Source: Porticoccaceae bacterium LTM1 (lineage in GTDB: Bacteria > Pseudomonadota > Gammaproteobacteria > Pseudomonadales > Porticoccaceae). Taken from it: a stretch of DNA of 64,000 nt. How positions within the stretch are numbered: the stretch's first letter is position 1; each line of letters opens with the position of its first letter. Of this stretch, positions 46,706-56,140 are shown piece after piece. The stretch is taken from positions 880,501-944,500 of the forward strand of contig CP127080.1 in NCBI GenBank assembly GCA_030252795.1, in the 5' to 3' direction. Below the pieces are notes generated by a model, which was given only the letters and a program-made list of their open reading frames with translations, did no database searches and was not told the origin of the DNA. The position numbers were made by a program, and so were the translations under genes.

Positions 46706-49700
46706 ATGAATAGATCAGATCGTGTTTATTCCAAAAAGCGCCTGTCGCTGGCAGTAGCGGCAACTCTATCCCTCTCTACAGTTGCATTTGCATCCGCTTC
46801 TGATGAGCGTATGCAGCTTAATATAAAATCTCAGAAAGCAACGCCAGCACTCCTGGAACTGTCCAAAAAGACTGGATCGTTAATTATTGTAGAGCCAGGT
46901 ATTGAGAGCAACTCAATCTTGCCAGCTATTGTTGGTGAGCTAACGTTGGTTGAAGCATTGGATATCTTGCTGACCGGTAGTGGTCTTACTTATCAGGTGG
47001 CCAGCGATGGTTCTATTGTCGTTGCTTCTGAAGAAAATGGTAAAAATCAAGGTGGTGAGGAGAAAGCGCAAGAAAAAAATGAAGTTGAAGAAGTTGTTGT
47101 TACCGGTAGTCGCCTGGTTCAGGATCCTGGAAAGCTTACTCGGCAAGTTACTGTTATCAGCCGTGAAGAACTGGAAGCCAGTGGCATGTCTCGGCTGGAT
47201 GAGTATTTGCGCAGACTTCCCCAAAATGTAAATGCTCCAACTAATGTGGCATCAGGTACTTTTGAATCGGGTGCTACGTTTGGTAGAGGGAAAAACGTTT
47301 ATGCTGGCAGTGGTGTAAATCTTCGTGGTCTTGGGGAACAGTATACCCTGGTTTTAATTGATGGACGTCGTCCTGCCAAAGGTGGATTGTATGGTGATGT
47401 GGCTGATATCAGTAGTATTCCTGTCGATCAGGTAGAGCGAATTGAAATCCTTTATGATGGTGCAGCAGCAATTTACGGTGCTGATGCTGTTGGTGGGGTT
47501 ATTAACATTATTACCAACAGGGAGTTTGAAGGAACTCAGGTTTCTGTTGATGTAACCCGTACAGAAGATGGTGGCGCTGATGAGTTGAACTTCGGCCTGG
47601 GGCATACGTTCAACTTCGATAACGGTTCTCTTACTATTAACGGTAATTATCTGACCCGAGATCCATTGGCAGGTACCCAGCGAGAAATTCAGTTTACCCC
47701 TCTCCCGGCCGCTGGGCAGGGTTTTGCATTGTCCAATGATGAAGGTTTGGTTTTGCACCCTTCTTCTCCGGCAAATATAGGCACAGGCTTTAGTTATGAT
47801 CAGGTACTGATGTTTGTGAAAGACGTAGATGGCGATGGGAAAACGGATAATGAAGCTCTGAATGAACGTGTACCAGGTGGTCAAATGGTGCCTAACTCAT
47901 GGGGAGGTACAAGGCGAATTGACAATACACCACCTGATGCCGATTACTTGCCTGTTTATACTTTGCAGCTGCCGGACGGTGCTGGTCTGGATGCTTTGAG
48001 CCTTTATGATATTGTCGAAAATACCAGTGTAGAGCTACCAGTAGCGGGAGCCGCCTTTGAGGAAATCCTGACCACAATGCGTGCAAGATTTCCACTTGGT
48101 GAGAACAGCTATCAGGTCGGTAAGGGTTACAGTCTGTTGCCAGAGGATGACACCATTTCTGGTGGCCTATCATATACCTATGACTTTTCAAAAGATCTGC
48201 GTGTTAACCTGGCTGCTCGTTATTCGAAATCCTCGCGCCAAAGTGCCACTCGAAATGACGCACATCAGGATAGGGTTTTAGCCAATGTGCCGAATAATCC
48301 GTTTTTTTCCCATTTTTTATTTAATTACACCGATGATCTGCCCCAAACTACCCAGAAGGCAGAGACCGAGAACCGGTCTTTGTCTGGTGGCATTGATTAT
48401 GACCTGAATCCCGATTGGAGTATGCAATTTGGTTTTGGTGTCAGTGAAAGTGAGAGGACTTCAGACAAGTGGAATTCAGTGGATGGAAGTGCTCTCAGAA
48501 ACGCAGTCAATGGCCGGTATTACGACTCTGATCTACGTCAATATGTTGAAAATGGCTTGGGGTATTTTAAACCCTACTTTGGCTATTCCGGGCCAGAGGA
48601 GTATGTAAGTGCTCTGACTATCCCTTTCATTCATACCAGTACAGAAACAAAATCTCTTGATATGGATATCAGTGTAACAGGAGTTTTGGCAACACTGCCT
48701 GCTGGTGATATGAGAACTAATGTGATCCTGTCGCATGCAGAAACGAGCACTAATGTCTATTCAGAAAAATTTTCAGACACATTGAGTACGGGTGCTGGTT
48801 ATACGGGTGGCGTTACTTTTAATGAGCAAACTGAACGTAAACGCACAGGCCTTGGAGTGGAATTGTCTGCTCCGGTGATTGACAGTTTACTTATGAATGT
48901 CAATGGTCGTTATGAGCAGTACGGTAATATTGATGAGAGTGCCTTGAATTGGGCAGCGGGCCTTAACTGGGAGCCGGTTGAGTGGATGACCGTACGTCTT
49001 AATAGGACACATAGCACTATTCTGCCAAATTCAATGGTATCCAATAGTTCTACTCGATTGATCTCCACTAGCTTTTATCTGAGGGATGAAGCTCGTAATT
49101 ATTTGCCTGGTTACCCCCGGGTCCCAGCTTACTATATCTCGGGAGGGCGTGATGGATTGAGGCCAGAAACGAACTTTGGGACCTCTCTTGGGTTTATTTT
49201 CAGGCCCCTGGACGGCATGGAGGTACAGTTAAACCTGACTGAATCGAATACATCTGATCGTATTGGTAAGCCTAATGTGAATACTGCCTATACACCTTCA
49301 GAGTTACTGCCAGAGTCAATTGTCAATAACCCTGCACTTTATCAGGTGCAAAATGGCAGAGTGATTATTGATGATAAAACCTGGGTAGAACGTACACAAA
49401 CGGCCAGACAAACGGCCGAACCTCTGATTGATGGTGCCTATGTGTTTGATCTCCGAGAGGCGAATATGGGCGCTGTTTCTTCTCGTAGTGCGGATTTTCG
49501 GGTTCGTTATCGAGCCAGCACAGATCTTGGTGACTGGTTTTTGACGTATACACATCAATATACTTTTGAGCATCAAGTTGATCCGGGTGAGTTTTGTCTG
49601 GGTGATGCTTGTACTACATCAAGCCAAGTTTATGATTTCTCATCTCGCACTGTTATTATGGATCCAACTGATACGCCGTTTGATCAGGTTGGAAATATTG

Positions 49701-50161
49701 ACCGTCGATTGAGATCTACTCGTGGCTACTATCCCTTGCCCGAGCATCGGGGGGCACTGGATATTTCCTGGACTTACCGAGGTTTAAGTGCAAATGTTCA
49801 GACGTCAATCCAATCTGAAACATCAATTATAGAAGAAGAATACAGAAAAGGTTTGGATAGTAGTCATCAGTATATTTATCGCACAAACCTGAATCGCATT
49901 ACGACCAAAGCGGCGACACCGGTAAACTTCAACCTTGGTTATGATTTTTCGGGGGATCTGTTCAGTGCACCTCGCTGGTTGAGTACTACTCGAATTAACT
50001 TTCAGATAAATAACCTGTTTTATTTCAAAGCTAAAGTTAGCCGAGAAGTTCTCAGTCAGGAGTTTGAGCCGGATGAATTTGAGGCAACCCGGTCTTTCTC
50101 TCCATATGGTGTTGATCCCTACGGACGTACTATGAGACTGAAAATTACAACAACTTTTTAA
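46706..50161 (+). CDS. TonB-dependent receptor/transducer with STN domain (module 3)
   Basis: 1151 aa from the ATG at 46706; a GTG at 46691 is in frame but poorer. Signal peptide, STN domain (about 35-110), charged linker, TonB box-like VEEVVVTGSR, plug (LRRLPQN, VNLRGLGEQYTLVLIDGRRP, GAAAIYGADAVGGVINI) and barrel ending in Phe (KITTTF). Highly similar to the module 1 receptor. DVDGDG loop at residues 373-378; CX4C pair at 964/969, the only cysteines seen. No thioredoxin gene follows, unlike modules 1 and 2. Confidence 0.92.
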   Translation: MNRSDRVYSKKRLSLAVAATLSLSTVAFASASDERMQLNIKSQKATPALLELSKKTGSLIIVEPGIESNSILPAIVGELTLVEALDILLTGSGLTYQVASDGSIVVASEENGKNQGGEEKAQEKNEVEEVVVTGSRLVQDPGKLTRQVTVISREELEASGMSRLDEYLRRLPQNVNAPTNVASGTFESGATFGRGKNVYAGSGVNLRGLGEQYTLVLIDGRRPAKGGLYGDVADISSIPVDQVERIEILYDGAAAIYGADAVGGVINIITNREFEGTQVSVDVTRTEDGGADELNFGLGHTFNFDNGSLTINGNYLTRDPLAGTQREIQFTPLPAAGQGFALSNDEGLVLHPSSPANIGTGFSYDQVLMFVKDVDGDGKTDNEALNERVPGGQMVPNSWGGTRRIDNTPPDADYLPVYTLQLPDGAGLDALSLYDIVENTSVELPVAGAAFEEILTTMRARFPLGENSYQVGKGYSLLPEDDTISGGLSYTYDFSKDLRVNLAARYSKSSRQSATRNDAHQDRVLANVPNNPFFSHFLFNYTDDLPQTTQKAETENRSLSGGIDYDLNPDWSMQFGFGVSESERTSDKWNSVDGSALRNAVNGRYYDSDLRQYVENGLGYFKPYFGYSGPEEYVSALTIPFIHTSTETKSLDMDISVTGVLATLPAGDMRTNVILSHAETSTNVYSEKFSDTLSTGAGYTGGVTFNEQTERKRTGLGVELSAPVIDSLLMNVNGRYEQYGNIDESALNWAAGLNWEPVEWMTVRLNRTHSTILPNSMVSNSSTRLISTSFYLRDEARNYLPGYPRVPAYYISGGRDGLRPETNFGTSLGFIFRPLDGMEVQLNLTESNTSDRIGKPNVNTAYTPSELLPESIVNNPALYQVQNGRVIIDDKTWVERTQTARQTAEPLIDGAYVFDLREANMGAVSSRSADFRVRYRASTDLGDWFLTYTHQYTFEHQVDPGEFCLGDACTTSSQVYDFSSRTVIMDPTDTPFDQVGNIDRRLRSTRGYYPLPEHRGALDISWTYRGLSANVQTSIQSETSIIEEEYRKGLDSSHQYIYRTNLNRITTKAATPVNFNLGYDFSGDLFSAPRWLSTTRINFQINNLFYFKAKVSREVLSQEFEPDEFEATRSFSPYGVDPYGRTMRLKITTTF

Positions 50162-50183
50162 GACGAATTTACTTGGGTGATTT

Positions 50184-50213
50184 GACGGGGACATCTTGAT
50201 GTCCCCGTTTTTA
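50184..50213 (+). terminator. Rho-independent terminator after module 3
   Basis: ACGGGGACATC-TT-GATGTCCCCGT followed by TTTTTA. Confidence 0.93.
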
Positions 50214-50276
50214 TTGAGGTGAGTTGTATGGGCAGACTCTCTGTCACGCGAAGACTATGCAAATAATCGAATTCGA

Positions 50277-52421
50277 TTATTCTTTCATGCCAATCAAATC
50301 AAACATAAACGCATAAACCAGTGCGCTTTCCTCCAAACGTTTGAATCGCCCGGACGCACCACCGTGGCCGGCTTCCATATTGGTTTCAAATACCAGCAGG
50401 TTGTCATCGGTTTTCAGCTCACGCAGTTTAGCCACCCACTTCATTGGCTCGAAATACTGAACCTGTGAATCGTGCAGACCGGTGGTGACCAGCATATTGG
50501 GGTATTTCTGGGCTTTTACCTGATCATAGGGTGAGTAGGAAAGCATGTATTCGTAGCTGTCCTGATTGTTGGGGTTGCCCCATTCGCCATATTCATTGGT
50601 GGTGAGTGGAATGCTCTCATCCAGCATGGTGGTAACTACATCCACAAAAGGCACGGCAGCGTGCATACCGCGGTACAGCTCCGGCGCCATATTGGCGACT
50701 GCACCCATCAACAGGCCACCGGCACTGCCGCCCTGGGCAAATACTTTGTCTTTGGCGGCGTATTTCTTATCAACCAGTGCCTTGGTGACGTCGATGTAAT
50801 CGGTAAAGGTGTTTATTTTTTCAAACATGCGGCCCTGTTCGTACCAATCCTGGCCAAGCATTTTGCCGCCGCGAATATGGGCGATGGCATAGACAAAGCC
50901 ACGATCCAGTAGCGTCAGGCGGGTAGAGCGGAACTCCGGTTCAATTACGGCACCGTAGGAGCCGTAGGCGTATTGCCACAACGGATTGGTGCCATCTTTT
51001 TTGAACAGGGATTTTTTGTACACCAGGCTAACTGGAACCTCTACACCGTCGCGCGCTTTTACAAATATGCGTTCACTCTGGTAATCAGCCGGATTGAAGT
51101 TACCAAGCACTTTATCCTGTTTTAACAGTGTCTTTTCGCCATTGGTCATGTGAATGTCGTAGACCGTTCCTGGCGTGGTGAGTGAGGTGTAATTGACTCG
51201 TACAGTGTCGCTCTGCATTTGCGGGTTGGTGCCGACTTCGACAACATAAACTGATTCATCAAATGCAATTGGATGGGTCTCGCTGGTGTTCAGGTCCATT
51301 ACCTGTAACTGAGACTGGCCGCGTATCTTCTGACTGTACACCAGGTAATTTTCAAACAGCTCAACATCTTCCAGATAAATTTCCGGATCGTGGGCAATCA
51401 CTTCTTGCCACTGGCTTTTATCGGCGGTGTGATCCTGATGCACTTTCATTAGGCGATAGTTATCCGCCAGCCAGTTGGTGTGCACATAAAACCACTCACC
51501 GCGCTTTTGAATGCTGTACTTCAGTCCTTTTTCCATTGGGTGGAACGGTTTGAAGTCGCCGTTGGGGTTACTGGCATCCAGTATCAGAATGGCCTCTTCG
51601 TTGGTGCCATCCTGGGCAATCATCAGGGTGCTGTCGTCTTTTGATTTGCCAAGGTTGATGTAAAGTTCTTTGTTCTTCTCTTCGTACACCAGTACGTCAT
51701 CGGTTTGTGGTGTTCCCAGCTTGTGGCGATAGACCTGAAAACCCAGCAAAGTTTGTGGATCTTTTTTGATGTAAAAAACGGTTTCGTTATCGTTGGCCCA
51801 GATCATGGAGCCGGATGTGCCGGTGAGCTTGTCGTCGTACAGTTCGCCGGTTTCGAGATTTTTAAACTGAATATCGTAAATACGACGGCTCAGGGTGTCA
51901 GAGGAATAAGCCAGAATCTGGCTGTTGGTGCTGACACTCATGCTGCCCATGGAAAAATAGTCGTGGGGAGCGGCCAGTTCGTTCAGGTCCAGCAGGACTT
52001 CGCGTTCGGCGTCGAGCGAGCCTTGGCGACGAATGTAAATCGGGTAGTCGTTTTCGCCACTGAATTCGCTGGCATACCAGTAACCGTTTTTCAGGTAAGG
52101 GACGGAAGAGTCATCTTTGTCGATTCGGCTGACCATTTCGTCCAGCAGTTTTTGCTGCAGTGGCTGGGTGTGCTCCAGCATGGCTTCGCCATAGGCATTT
52201 TCCGCTTCGAGGTGACCGAGTATTTCTGGATCCTGGCGTTGGTCGTCACGCATCCAGTAATAGTTGTCGATGCGGGTGTCGCCGTGGATGGTCATTTCGT
52301 AGGGAATTTTTTTCGCTACAGGTGGAAGTGGACTATTGTCATTTGCGGCTTGTTGGGCGTTGTCGCCACAGCCTGCCAGCAGGGCGCTGATGGCAATGCT
52401 GAGTGCCAGTGTTTTGTTCAT
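50277..52421 (-). CDS. ptrB: Oligopeptidase B-like S9A peptidase, lipoprotein
   Basis: 714 aa. A lipoprotein signal (ALSIAISALLAGCGDN, Cys18) indicates membrane attachment, whereas classic PtrB is cytoplasmic. N-terminal beta-propeller, C-terminal hydrolase. Catalytic Ser566 in AQGGSAGGLLMG, Asp in TTGLHDSQVQYFEP, His in EAGHGGASGRF. MLDESIPLTTNEYGEWGNP is typical of oligopeptidase B, which cuts short peptides after basic residues. It converges on module 3. Confidence 0.9.
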   Translation of the reverse strand: MNKTLALSIAISALLAGCGDNAQQAANDNSPLPPVAKKIPYEMTIHGDTRIDNYYWMRDDQRQDPEILGHLEAENAYGEAMLEHTQPLQQKLLDEMVSRIDKDDSSVPYLKNGYWYASEFSGENDYPIYIRRQGSLDAEREVLLDLNELAAPHDYFSMGSMSVSTNSQILAYSSDTLSRRIYDIQFKNLETGELYDDKLTGTSGSMIWANDNETVFYIKKDPQTLLGFQVYRHKLGTPQTDDVLVYEEKNKELYINLGKSKDDSTLMIAQDGTNEEAILILDASNPNGDFKPFHPMEKGLKYSIQKRGEWFYVHTNWLADNYRLMKVHQDHTADKSQWQEVIAHDPEIYLEDVELFENYLVYSQKIRGQSQLQVMDLNTSETHPIAFDESVYVVEVGTNPQMQSDTVRVNYTSLTTPGTVYDIHMTNGEKTLLKQDKVLGNFNPADYQSERIFVKARDGVEVPVSLVYKKSLFKKDGTNPLWQYAYGSYGAVIEPEFRSTRLTLLDRGFVYAIAHIRGGKMLGQDWYEQGRMFEKINTFTDYIDVTKALVDKKYAAKDKVFAQGGSAGGLLMGAVANMAPELYRGMHAAVPFVDVVTTMLDESIPLTTNEYGEWGNPNNQDSYEYMLSYSPYDQVKAQKYPNMLVTTGLHDSQVQYFEPMKWVAKLRELKTDDNLLVFETNMEAGHGGASGRFKRLEESALVYAFMFDLIGMKE

Positions 52422-52524
52422 GGGGTTATCTCTTTTATTTGAAGGCCAAAATTGGAATTACAAACCGGCTACGATGCCACAGTCAGAGGTCAAGAAAAAG
52501 TTTGTCTTTCGGTTGTTTGAATCC

Positions 52525-52600
52525 GCCCTTACCTTACCGGAACAGGCCTGCCCTCATATAACCCACAAATCGGGCAAACCTGTTCCGGTAAGGTAAGGGC
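52525..52600. repeat. Hairpin element A
   Basis: 22-bp perfect inverted repeat (52525-52546 with 52579-52600). The interior holds CCTCATATAAC-CC-ACAAAT at 52552-52570 and a short GCCC/GGGC inner stem. Related to elements B and C. Confidence 0.92.
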
Positions 52601-52628
52601 TGGTTTGGGTGCTATACCAGCAGTCTGT

Positions 52629-52657
52629 TGTCATCCTGAGCGTAGCGAAGGATCTCA
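52629..52657. repeat. GTCATCCTGAG-type repeat
   Basis: GTCATCCTGAGCGTAGCGAA followed by GGATCTC. Single copy between hairpin elements A and B. Confidence 0.9.
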
Positions 52658-52730
52658 AAGGGTGAATTGCGTTGAGTGCCGAAGGCGATATCTTCGGTTT
52701 TTGTGTGATAAGTTTTTGATTGGCGAGCCC

Positions 52731-52806
52731 GCTCTTTCCCTGACCTGATAAGCCACTCCTCATATAACTGACAAATAGTCGTGACCTGTCAGGTCAGGGA
52801 AAGAGC
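52731..52806. repeat. Hairpin element B
   Basis: 18-bp perfect inverted repeat (52731-52748 with 52789-52806). Its arms differ in sequence from those of A, but the interior has CCTCATATAAC-TG-ACAAAT at 52758-52776, the same 19-base pattern. Confidence 0.9.
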
Positions 52807-52866
52807 TACTTTGGGTAGGTTTGTCATCTTGAACGAAGGGAAACGGAGCATCATTGGCACTAAGCG

Positions 52867-52935
52867 AGCCCTTGCTCAACCGGAATAGGTTTGCCCGATT
52901 TGTGGGTATATGAGGGCGGGCCTGTTGCAGGGCTA
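52867..52935. repeat. Hairpin element C (decayed, inverted copy of A)
   Basis: Contains the reverse complement of the A interior (ATTTGTGGGTATATGAGG at 52898-52915) with GCCC/GGGC beside it. The outer arms (AGCCC..ACCGGAATAGG and CCTGTTGCAGGGCT) pair only partly. Confidence 0.7.
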
Positions 52936-52960
52936 GTTTGGTTGCCATCTCTCTTACTAT

Positions 52961-53033
52961 TGTCATCCTGAGCGCAGCGAAGGATCTCAATGATCAGTGA
53001 GTAAGAGATCCTTCGCTACGCTCAGGATGACGG
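52961..53033. repeat. Inverted pair of GTCATCCTGAG-type repeats
   Basis: A forward copy at 52961-52990 faces a reverse copy at 53004-53033, forming a long near-perfect palindrome with a short loop. Confidence 0.92.
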
Positions 53034-53088
53034 AAAAGGGAGGCTCAGGATGACGGAAAGGGGAGGCTCAGGATGACGGAAAGGGGAG
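53020..53088. repeat. Three tandem 23-bp units
   Basis: Unit GCTCAGGATGACGGAAA followed by RGGGAG, at 53020-53042, 53043-53065 and 53066-53088; a decayed fourth follows. It appears to have grown out of the end of the reverse GTCATCCTGAG-type repeat. Confidence 0.92.
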
Positions 53089-53124
53089 ATTAGGATGAAG
53101 GAGGGTCCAATTAACACCAGTTCA

Positions 53125-53685
53125 TTAGCGGCTATCCAGGCTTATTAAAATAAATTGTTTACCAGTGACGGTGGTTGGGGTTGTGCATTGGTCAATACTA
53201 ATCAGATACCCTGCTGGAACGGAGGTGCTGGAGCAGGAAAGATGTATCGGGCTGTCGGGAGCATAAATAAACAGCTGCTCGGCCTGGGGTAATACCAGTT
53301 CATTTGCTTCATCAAGCACTGCCAAATTTGCCTGAATACGATCCGAGTGAGTGATCAGGTTAAATGCTGTCACCGGTCCATCAACCAGTGTGGCGACAGT
53401 TTGGCTGTCACCGGAATACCGGGCCTTATCAAATGGCCGATTAAACTGGTCAGCTGTATTGTTATCGTGAACCAGCCTCATGCCATTGCCGGATAACAGC
53501 ACCTGATCGCGCGTGTAGCCGCTGAAATTTGAAAAGGGGCCGTTGTTGGCAATGGTGGCAATGCTGAGTCGCCAATCAAAATTTTCCGCAGTTCCACCTG
53601 AATTTATGGCCAGTTCAATGGTGCTGCCCTGGCCATTTTTCCAGGGGAATTCGCGAAACTCATGAGGCGAAATAATGCGCAGCAT
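53125..53685 (-). CDS. HutD/Ves family protein
   Basis: 186 aa. Starts MLRIISPHEFREFPWKNGQG and includes STIELAI, FDWRLSIATIANNGPFSNF and GNGMRLVHD, the HutD pattern (cupin-like fold). Function is poorly known; relatives are linked to histidine use. It lies 6 bases after rsxE on the same strand, so it is probably the last gene of the rsx operon. Confidence 0.88.
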   Translation of the reverse strand: MLRIISPHEFREFPWKNGQGSTIELAINSGGTAENFDWRLSIATIANNGPFSNFSGYTRDQVLLSGNGMRLVHDNNTADQFNRPFDKARYSGDSQTVATLVDGPVTAFNLITHSDRIQANLAVLDEANELVLPQAEQLFIYAPDSPIHLSCSSTSVPAGYLISIDQCTTPTTVTGKQFILISLDSR

Positions 53686-53691
53686 TTATGA

Positions 53692-54408
53692 CTATTCTGT
53701 GCCGACGATTTCGGTGGTGCGGACCCGCTTGCTGCCCGCTTTGACAGGGGCGCGTTTGGCTTCAGCACGTTTTTTTCGTGCCTGGTCAATGCTGTTTTTA
53801 AGAGCGATTAATAAGCCAGTTACCAGGAAGGCTCCCGGCGGCAGGATGGCCACCAGAAAGGCGTAATCGTCGGGGAATATATGAATGGTCCAGTCAGCGG
53901 CTGTAGAGCCAAACAGCAGTTGCATGTTGGCAAACAGGGTGCCGCTGCCGAGTACTTCACGCACCGCGCCCACTGCCAGTAATACCATTGCAAAACCCAT
54001 TCCCATCATCAGGCCATCCAGCGCTGAAGGCAGTACGCTGTTTTTACTGGCAAAGGCTTCGGCGCGACCAAGAATGGCGCAGTTGGTAACGATCAATGGA
54101 ATAAAAATACCCAGCACCAGATACAGTTCGTAGGTGTAGGCTTTCATTAATAATTCGGTGCAGGTGGTAAAGGTGGCGATAATCATTACGAACGCCGGCA
54201 GTCTCACCGCGTCGGAAATTTTGCTGCGCACCAGCGAGACCACAATATTGGAGCCGGTTAATACCAGCAGGGTGGCAAGTCCAAGACCCAGTGCATTGAC
54301 GATCGAACTGGTGACCGCCAGCAGAGGGCAGAGGCCGAGCAGCTGAACCAGTGCGGGGTTGTTTTTCCAAAGGCCGTTGACCACGACCTCGCGGTAACTA
54401 GTTGCCAT
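53692..54408 (-). CDS. rsxE: Rnf/Rsx electron transport complex subunit E
   Basis: 238 aa from the ATG at 54408, with AAGGTG six bases before; the frame runs to 54426. Six membrane helices; [20 protein letters not shown] is the family start. C-terminal basic tail ([10 protein letters not shown]). Paralogous to RsxA; the two form the membrane core of the complex. Confidence 0.95.
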   Translation of the reverse strand: MATSYREVVVNGLWKNNPALVQLLGLCPLLAVTSSIVNALGLGLATLLVLTGSNIVVSLVRSKISDAVRLPAFVMIIATFTTCTELLMKAYTYELYLVLGIFIPLIVTNCAILGRAEAFASKNSVLPSALDGLMMGMGFAMVLLAVGAVREVLGSGTLFANMQLLFGSTAADWTIHIFPDDYAFLVAILPPGAFLVTGLLIALKNSIDQARKKRAEAKRAPVKAGSKRVRTTEIVGTE

Positions 54409-55084
54409 GGCTGTCACCTTGCTCATCGTTATTGATGCCGGACTGGCTGCGAGTGGCTCTCTGGATCAGGCGCTTTTTATCTTCCTGAAAATAGCGCAGT
54501 GCGCGGCTTATCTGATTGATGACCGCTCTCGGGGTTATGGTGGCGCCGGTAAACTGGTCAAAGTCGCCGCCATCTTTTTTTACTGCCCAGCGATTGAGTG
54601 ATGGATTGCCGAGGGATTTTCCATCAAAGCCGAGTACCCAATTGCTTTTGGCAAGATCCACTTTGTCGCCCAGTCCCGGGGTTTCGCCGTGTTCGGTAAT
54701 GCGAACCCCGGCAATGGAGCCGTCGATATTCAGGCCGATAATCATTTTGATTTTGCCGCTGTAGCCGTCCGGTGCAATGGCAGGGAATATCACTGCCGAG
54801 GGTGCACCATTTTCGTTGCGGGCGATATGTACCTTACCGCCTTCCGGCAGTCCCAGAGTCGGCCAGAAATGCTCGGGAATTTCCTCGGTATCCAGCAGCA
54901 AATCGTTGCTGTGTTGTTCAACCGGGATAATTTCCAGCAGGGTTTTCTGCTCCAGTTCGCGCTGGGCCGTTTCTATCTTGTCTTTGGTGCCGTGATAGGT
55001 GGTGGCCAGCAATGTCGCAGTAATCAAAGCGACTGCTGCCAGAGTCAGGCTGTTTTTACGCATTGAGTCCCGTTCGCTGTTCAC
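54398..55084 (-). CDS. rsxG: Rnf/Rsx complex subunit G, FMN-binding
   Basis: 228 aa from a GTG at 55084; an ATG at 55063 is possible. One membrane helix ([19 protein letters not shown]). FMN is attached to the Thr in [11 protein letters not shown]. Overlaps rsxE by 11 bases and abuts rsxD. Confidence 0.94.
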   Translation of the reverse strand: MNSERDSMRKNSLTLAAVALITATLLATTYHGTKDKIETAQRELEQKTLLEIIPVEQHSNDLLLDTEEIPEHFWPTLGLPEGGKVHIARNENGAPSAVIFPAIAPDGYSGKIKMIIGLNIDGSIAGVRITEHGETPGLGDKVDLAKSNWVLGFDGKSLGNPSLNRWAVKKDGGDFDQFTGATITPRAVINQISRALRYFQEDKKRLIQRATRSQSGINNDEQGDSHGN

Positions 55085-56140
55085 TTAACGCTCCTGTTTC
55101 TCAATGGCTTTACGCGCATGGCTGTGGCCGTAAGTGCGCGGCAAGGTGTAGTAATCAATAAACGGGGCGGCAAAGTTGGCCAGTAGCACCGCAAAGGCGA
55201 CCGCGTCCGGGTAGTTCCCCCAACAGCGAATGACGTACACCAACAGGCCGATAAGCACACCGTAAATCAGTCGGCCACGATTACTGGTAGCAGAACTGAC
55301 CGGATCGGTGACGATAAAAAATGCCCCGAGCATGGTTGCGCCACTCAGTAGGTGCAGGGATGGTGTGCCATGACTGTCGGAACTTCCACCGTCATTGAAA
55401 ATGATCGCCAGCAGCAACAGGGTTGCCAGCATCCCCACCGGTGCGTGCCAGGTGAATACTTTCTTGCTGAGCAGAAATACACCGCCCAACAGAAAACCCA
55501 GATTGACCCATTCCCAACCGGCTCCGGCCCAACGGCCTTCGTTAAAGAGCGGTTGTTCGGCATAAAACTGTTCCACCAGCATACCGCGATTGTGCTTGAA
55601 CAGATCAAGCGGGGTTGCACCACTCAGCGCATCCACATGGGGGGTGGCGCCAAATACCATGGCGATACTGTCCAACAACCCGGGGTGGTGGATTCCCTCG
55701 GCCAGCAATGGCTTGGGTGCCAGCCACTGGGTCATATCTACCGGAAATGAGATCAGCAGCACCACATAGCCAACCATTGCGGGGTTAAACGGGTTATAGC
55801 CCAGACCGCCGTAGAGATGTTTAGCCACCACGATGGCAAAGAGGGTACCGAGAATTACCAGCCACCATGGGGCCAGTGGCGGCAGTGCCAGTGCAAGCAG
55901 CACTGCAGTTACCAGAGCGCTGTAGTCACGCAGATAAAATCCGACCGGTTTTTTGCGCAGGTGGAGCATGCCAGCTTCTGCAGCGATGGCCGTAACTGAG
56001 GCCAGGGCGATATTGATCAACGTTCCCCAGCCAAAAAACAGTGTCAGGGCCAGTGCGCCGGGCAGTGTGGCCAGCAGTACCATCTGCATGATATTAGCGG
56101 TGCTGCGCTGACTGGTGGCGTGGGGTGAGCTGAACATCAT
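55085..56140 (-). CDS. rsxD: Rnf/Rsx complex subunit D, FMN-binding
   Basis: 351 aa, nine or ten membrane helices. [11 protein letters not shown] contains the Thr that carries covalent FMN. Overlaps rsxC by 4 bases. Confidence 0.95.
   Translation of the reverse strand: MMFSSPHATSQRSTANIMQMVLLATLPGALALTLFFGWGTLINIALASVTAIAAEAGMLHLRKKPVGFYLRDYSALVTAVLLALALPPLAPWWLVILGTLFAIVVAKHLYGGLGYNPFNPAMVGYVVLLISFPVDMTQWLAPKPLLAEGIHHPGLLDSIAMVFGATPHVDALSGATPLDLFKHNRGMLVEQFYAEQPLFNEGRWAGAGWEWVNLGFLLGGVFLLSKKVFTWHAPVGMLATLLLLAIIFNDGGSSDSHGTPSLHLLSGATMLGAFFIVTDPVSSATSNRGRLIYGVLIGLLVYVIRCWGNYPDAVAFAVLLANFAAPFIDYYTLPRTYGHSHARKAIEKQER

Larger units (their letters stand above)
52422..53124. other. Repeat-packed, gene-free stretch
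   Basis: About 700 bases with no gene. It holds three related hairpin elements (52525-52600, 52731-52806, 52867-52935), three GTCATCCTGAG-type repeats and a 23-bp tandem array, each listed separately. Confidence 0.8.

Noticed and set aside
50263-50280. 18-base palindrome ATAATCGAATTCGATTAT at the end of the oligopeptidase gene
   Set aside because: No T-run and a single occurrence; I cannot assign a role.
52525-52806. Possible integron attC sites
   Set aside because: Long inverted repeats with a conserved interior, but no GTTRRRY/RYYYAAC core sites and no integrase.
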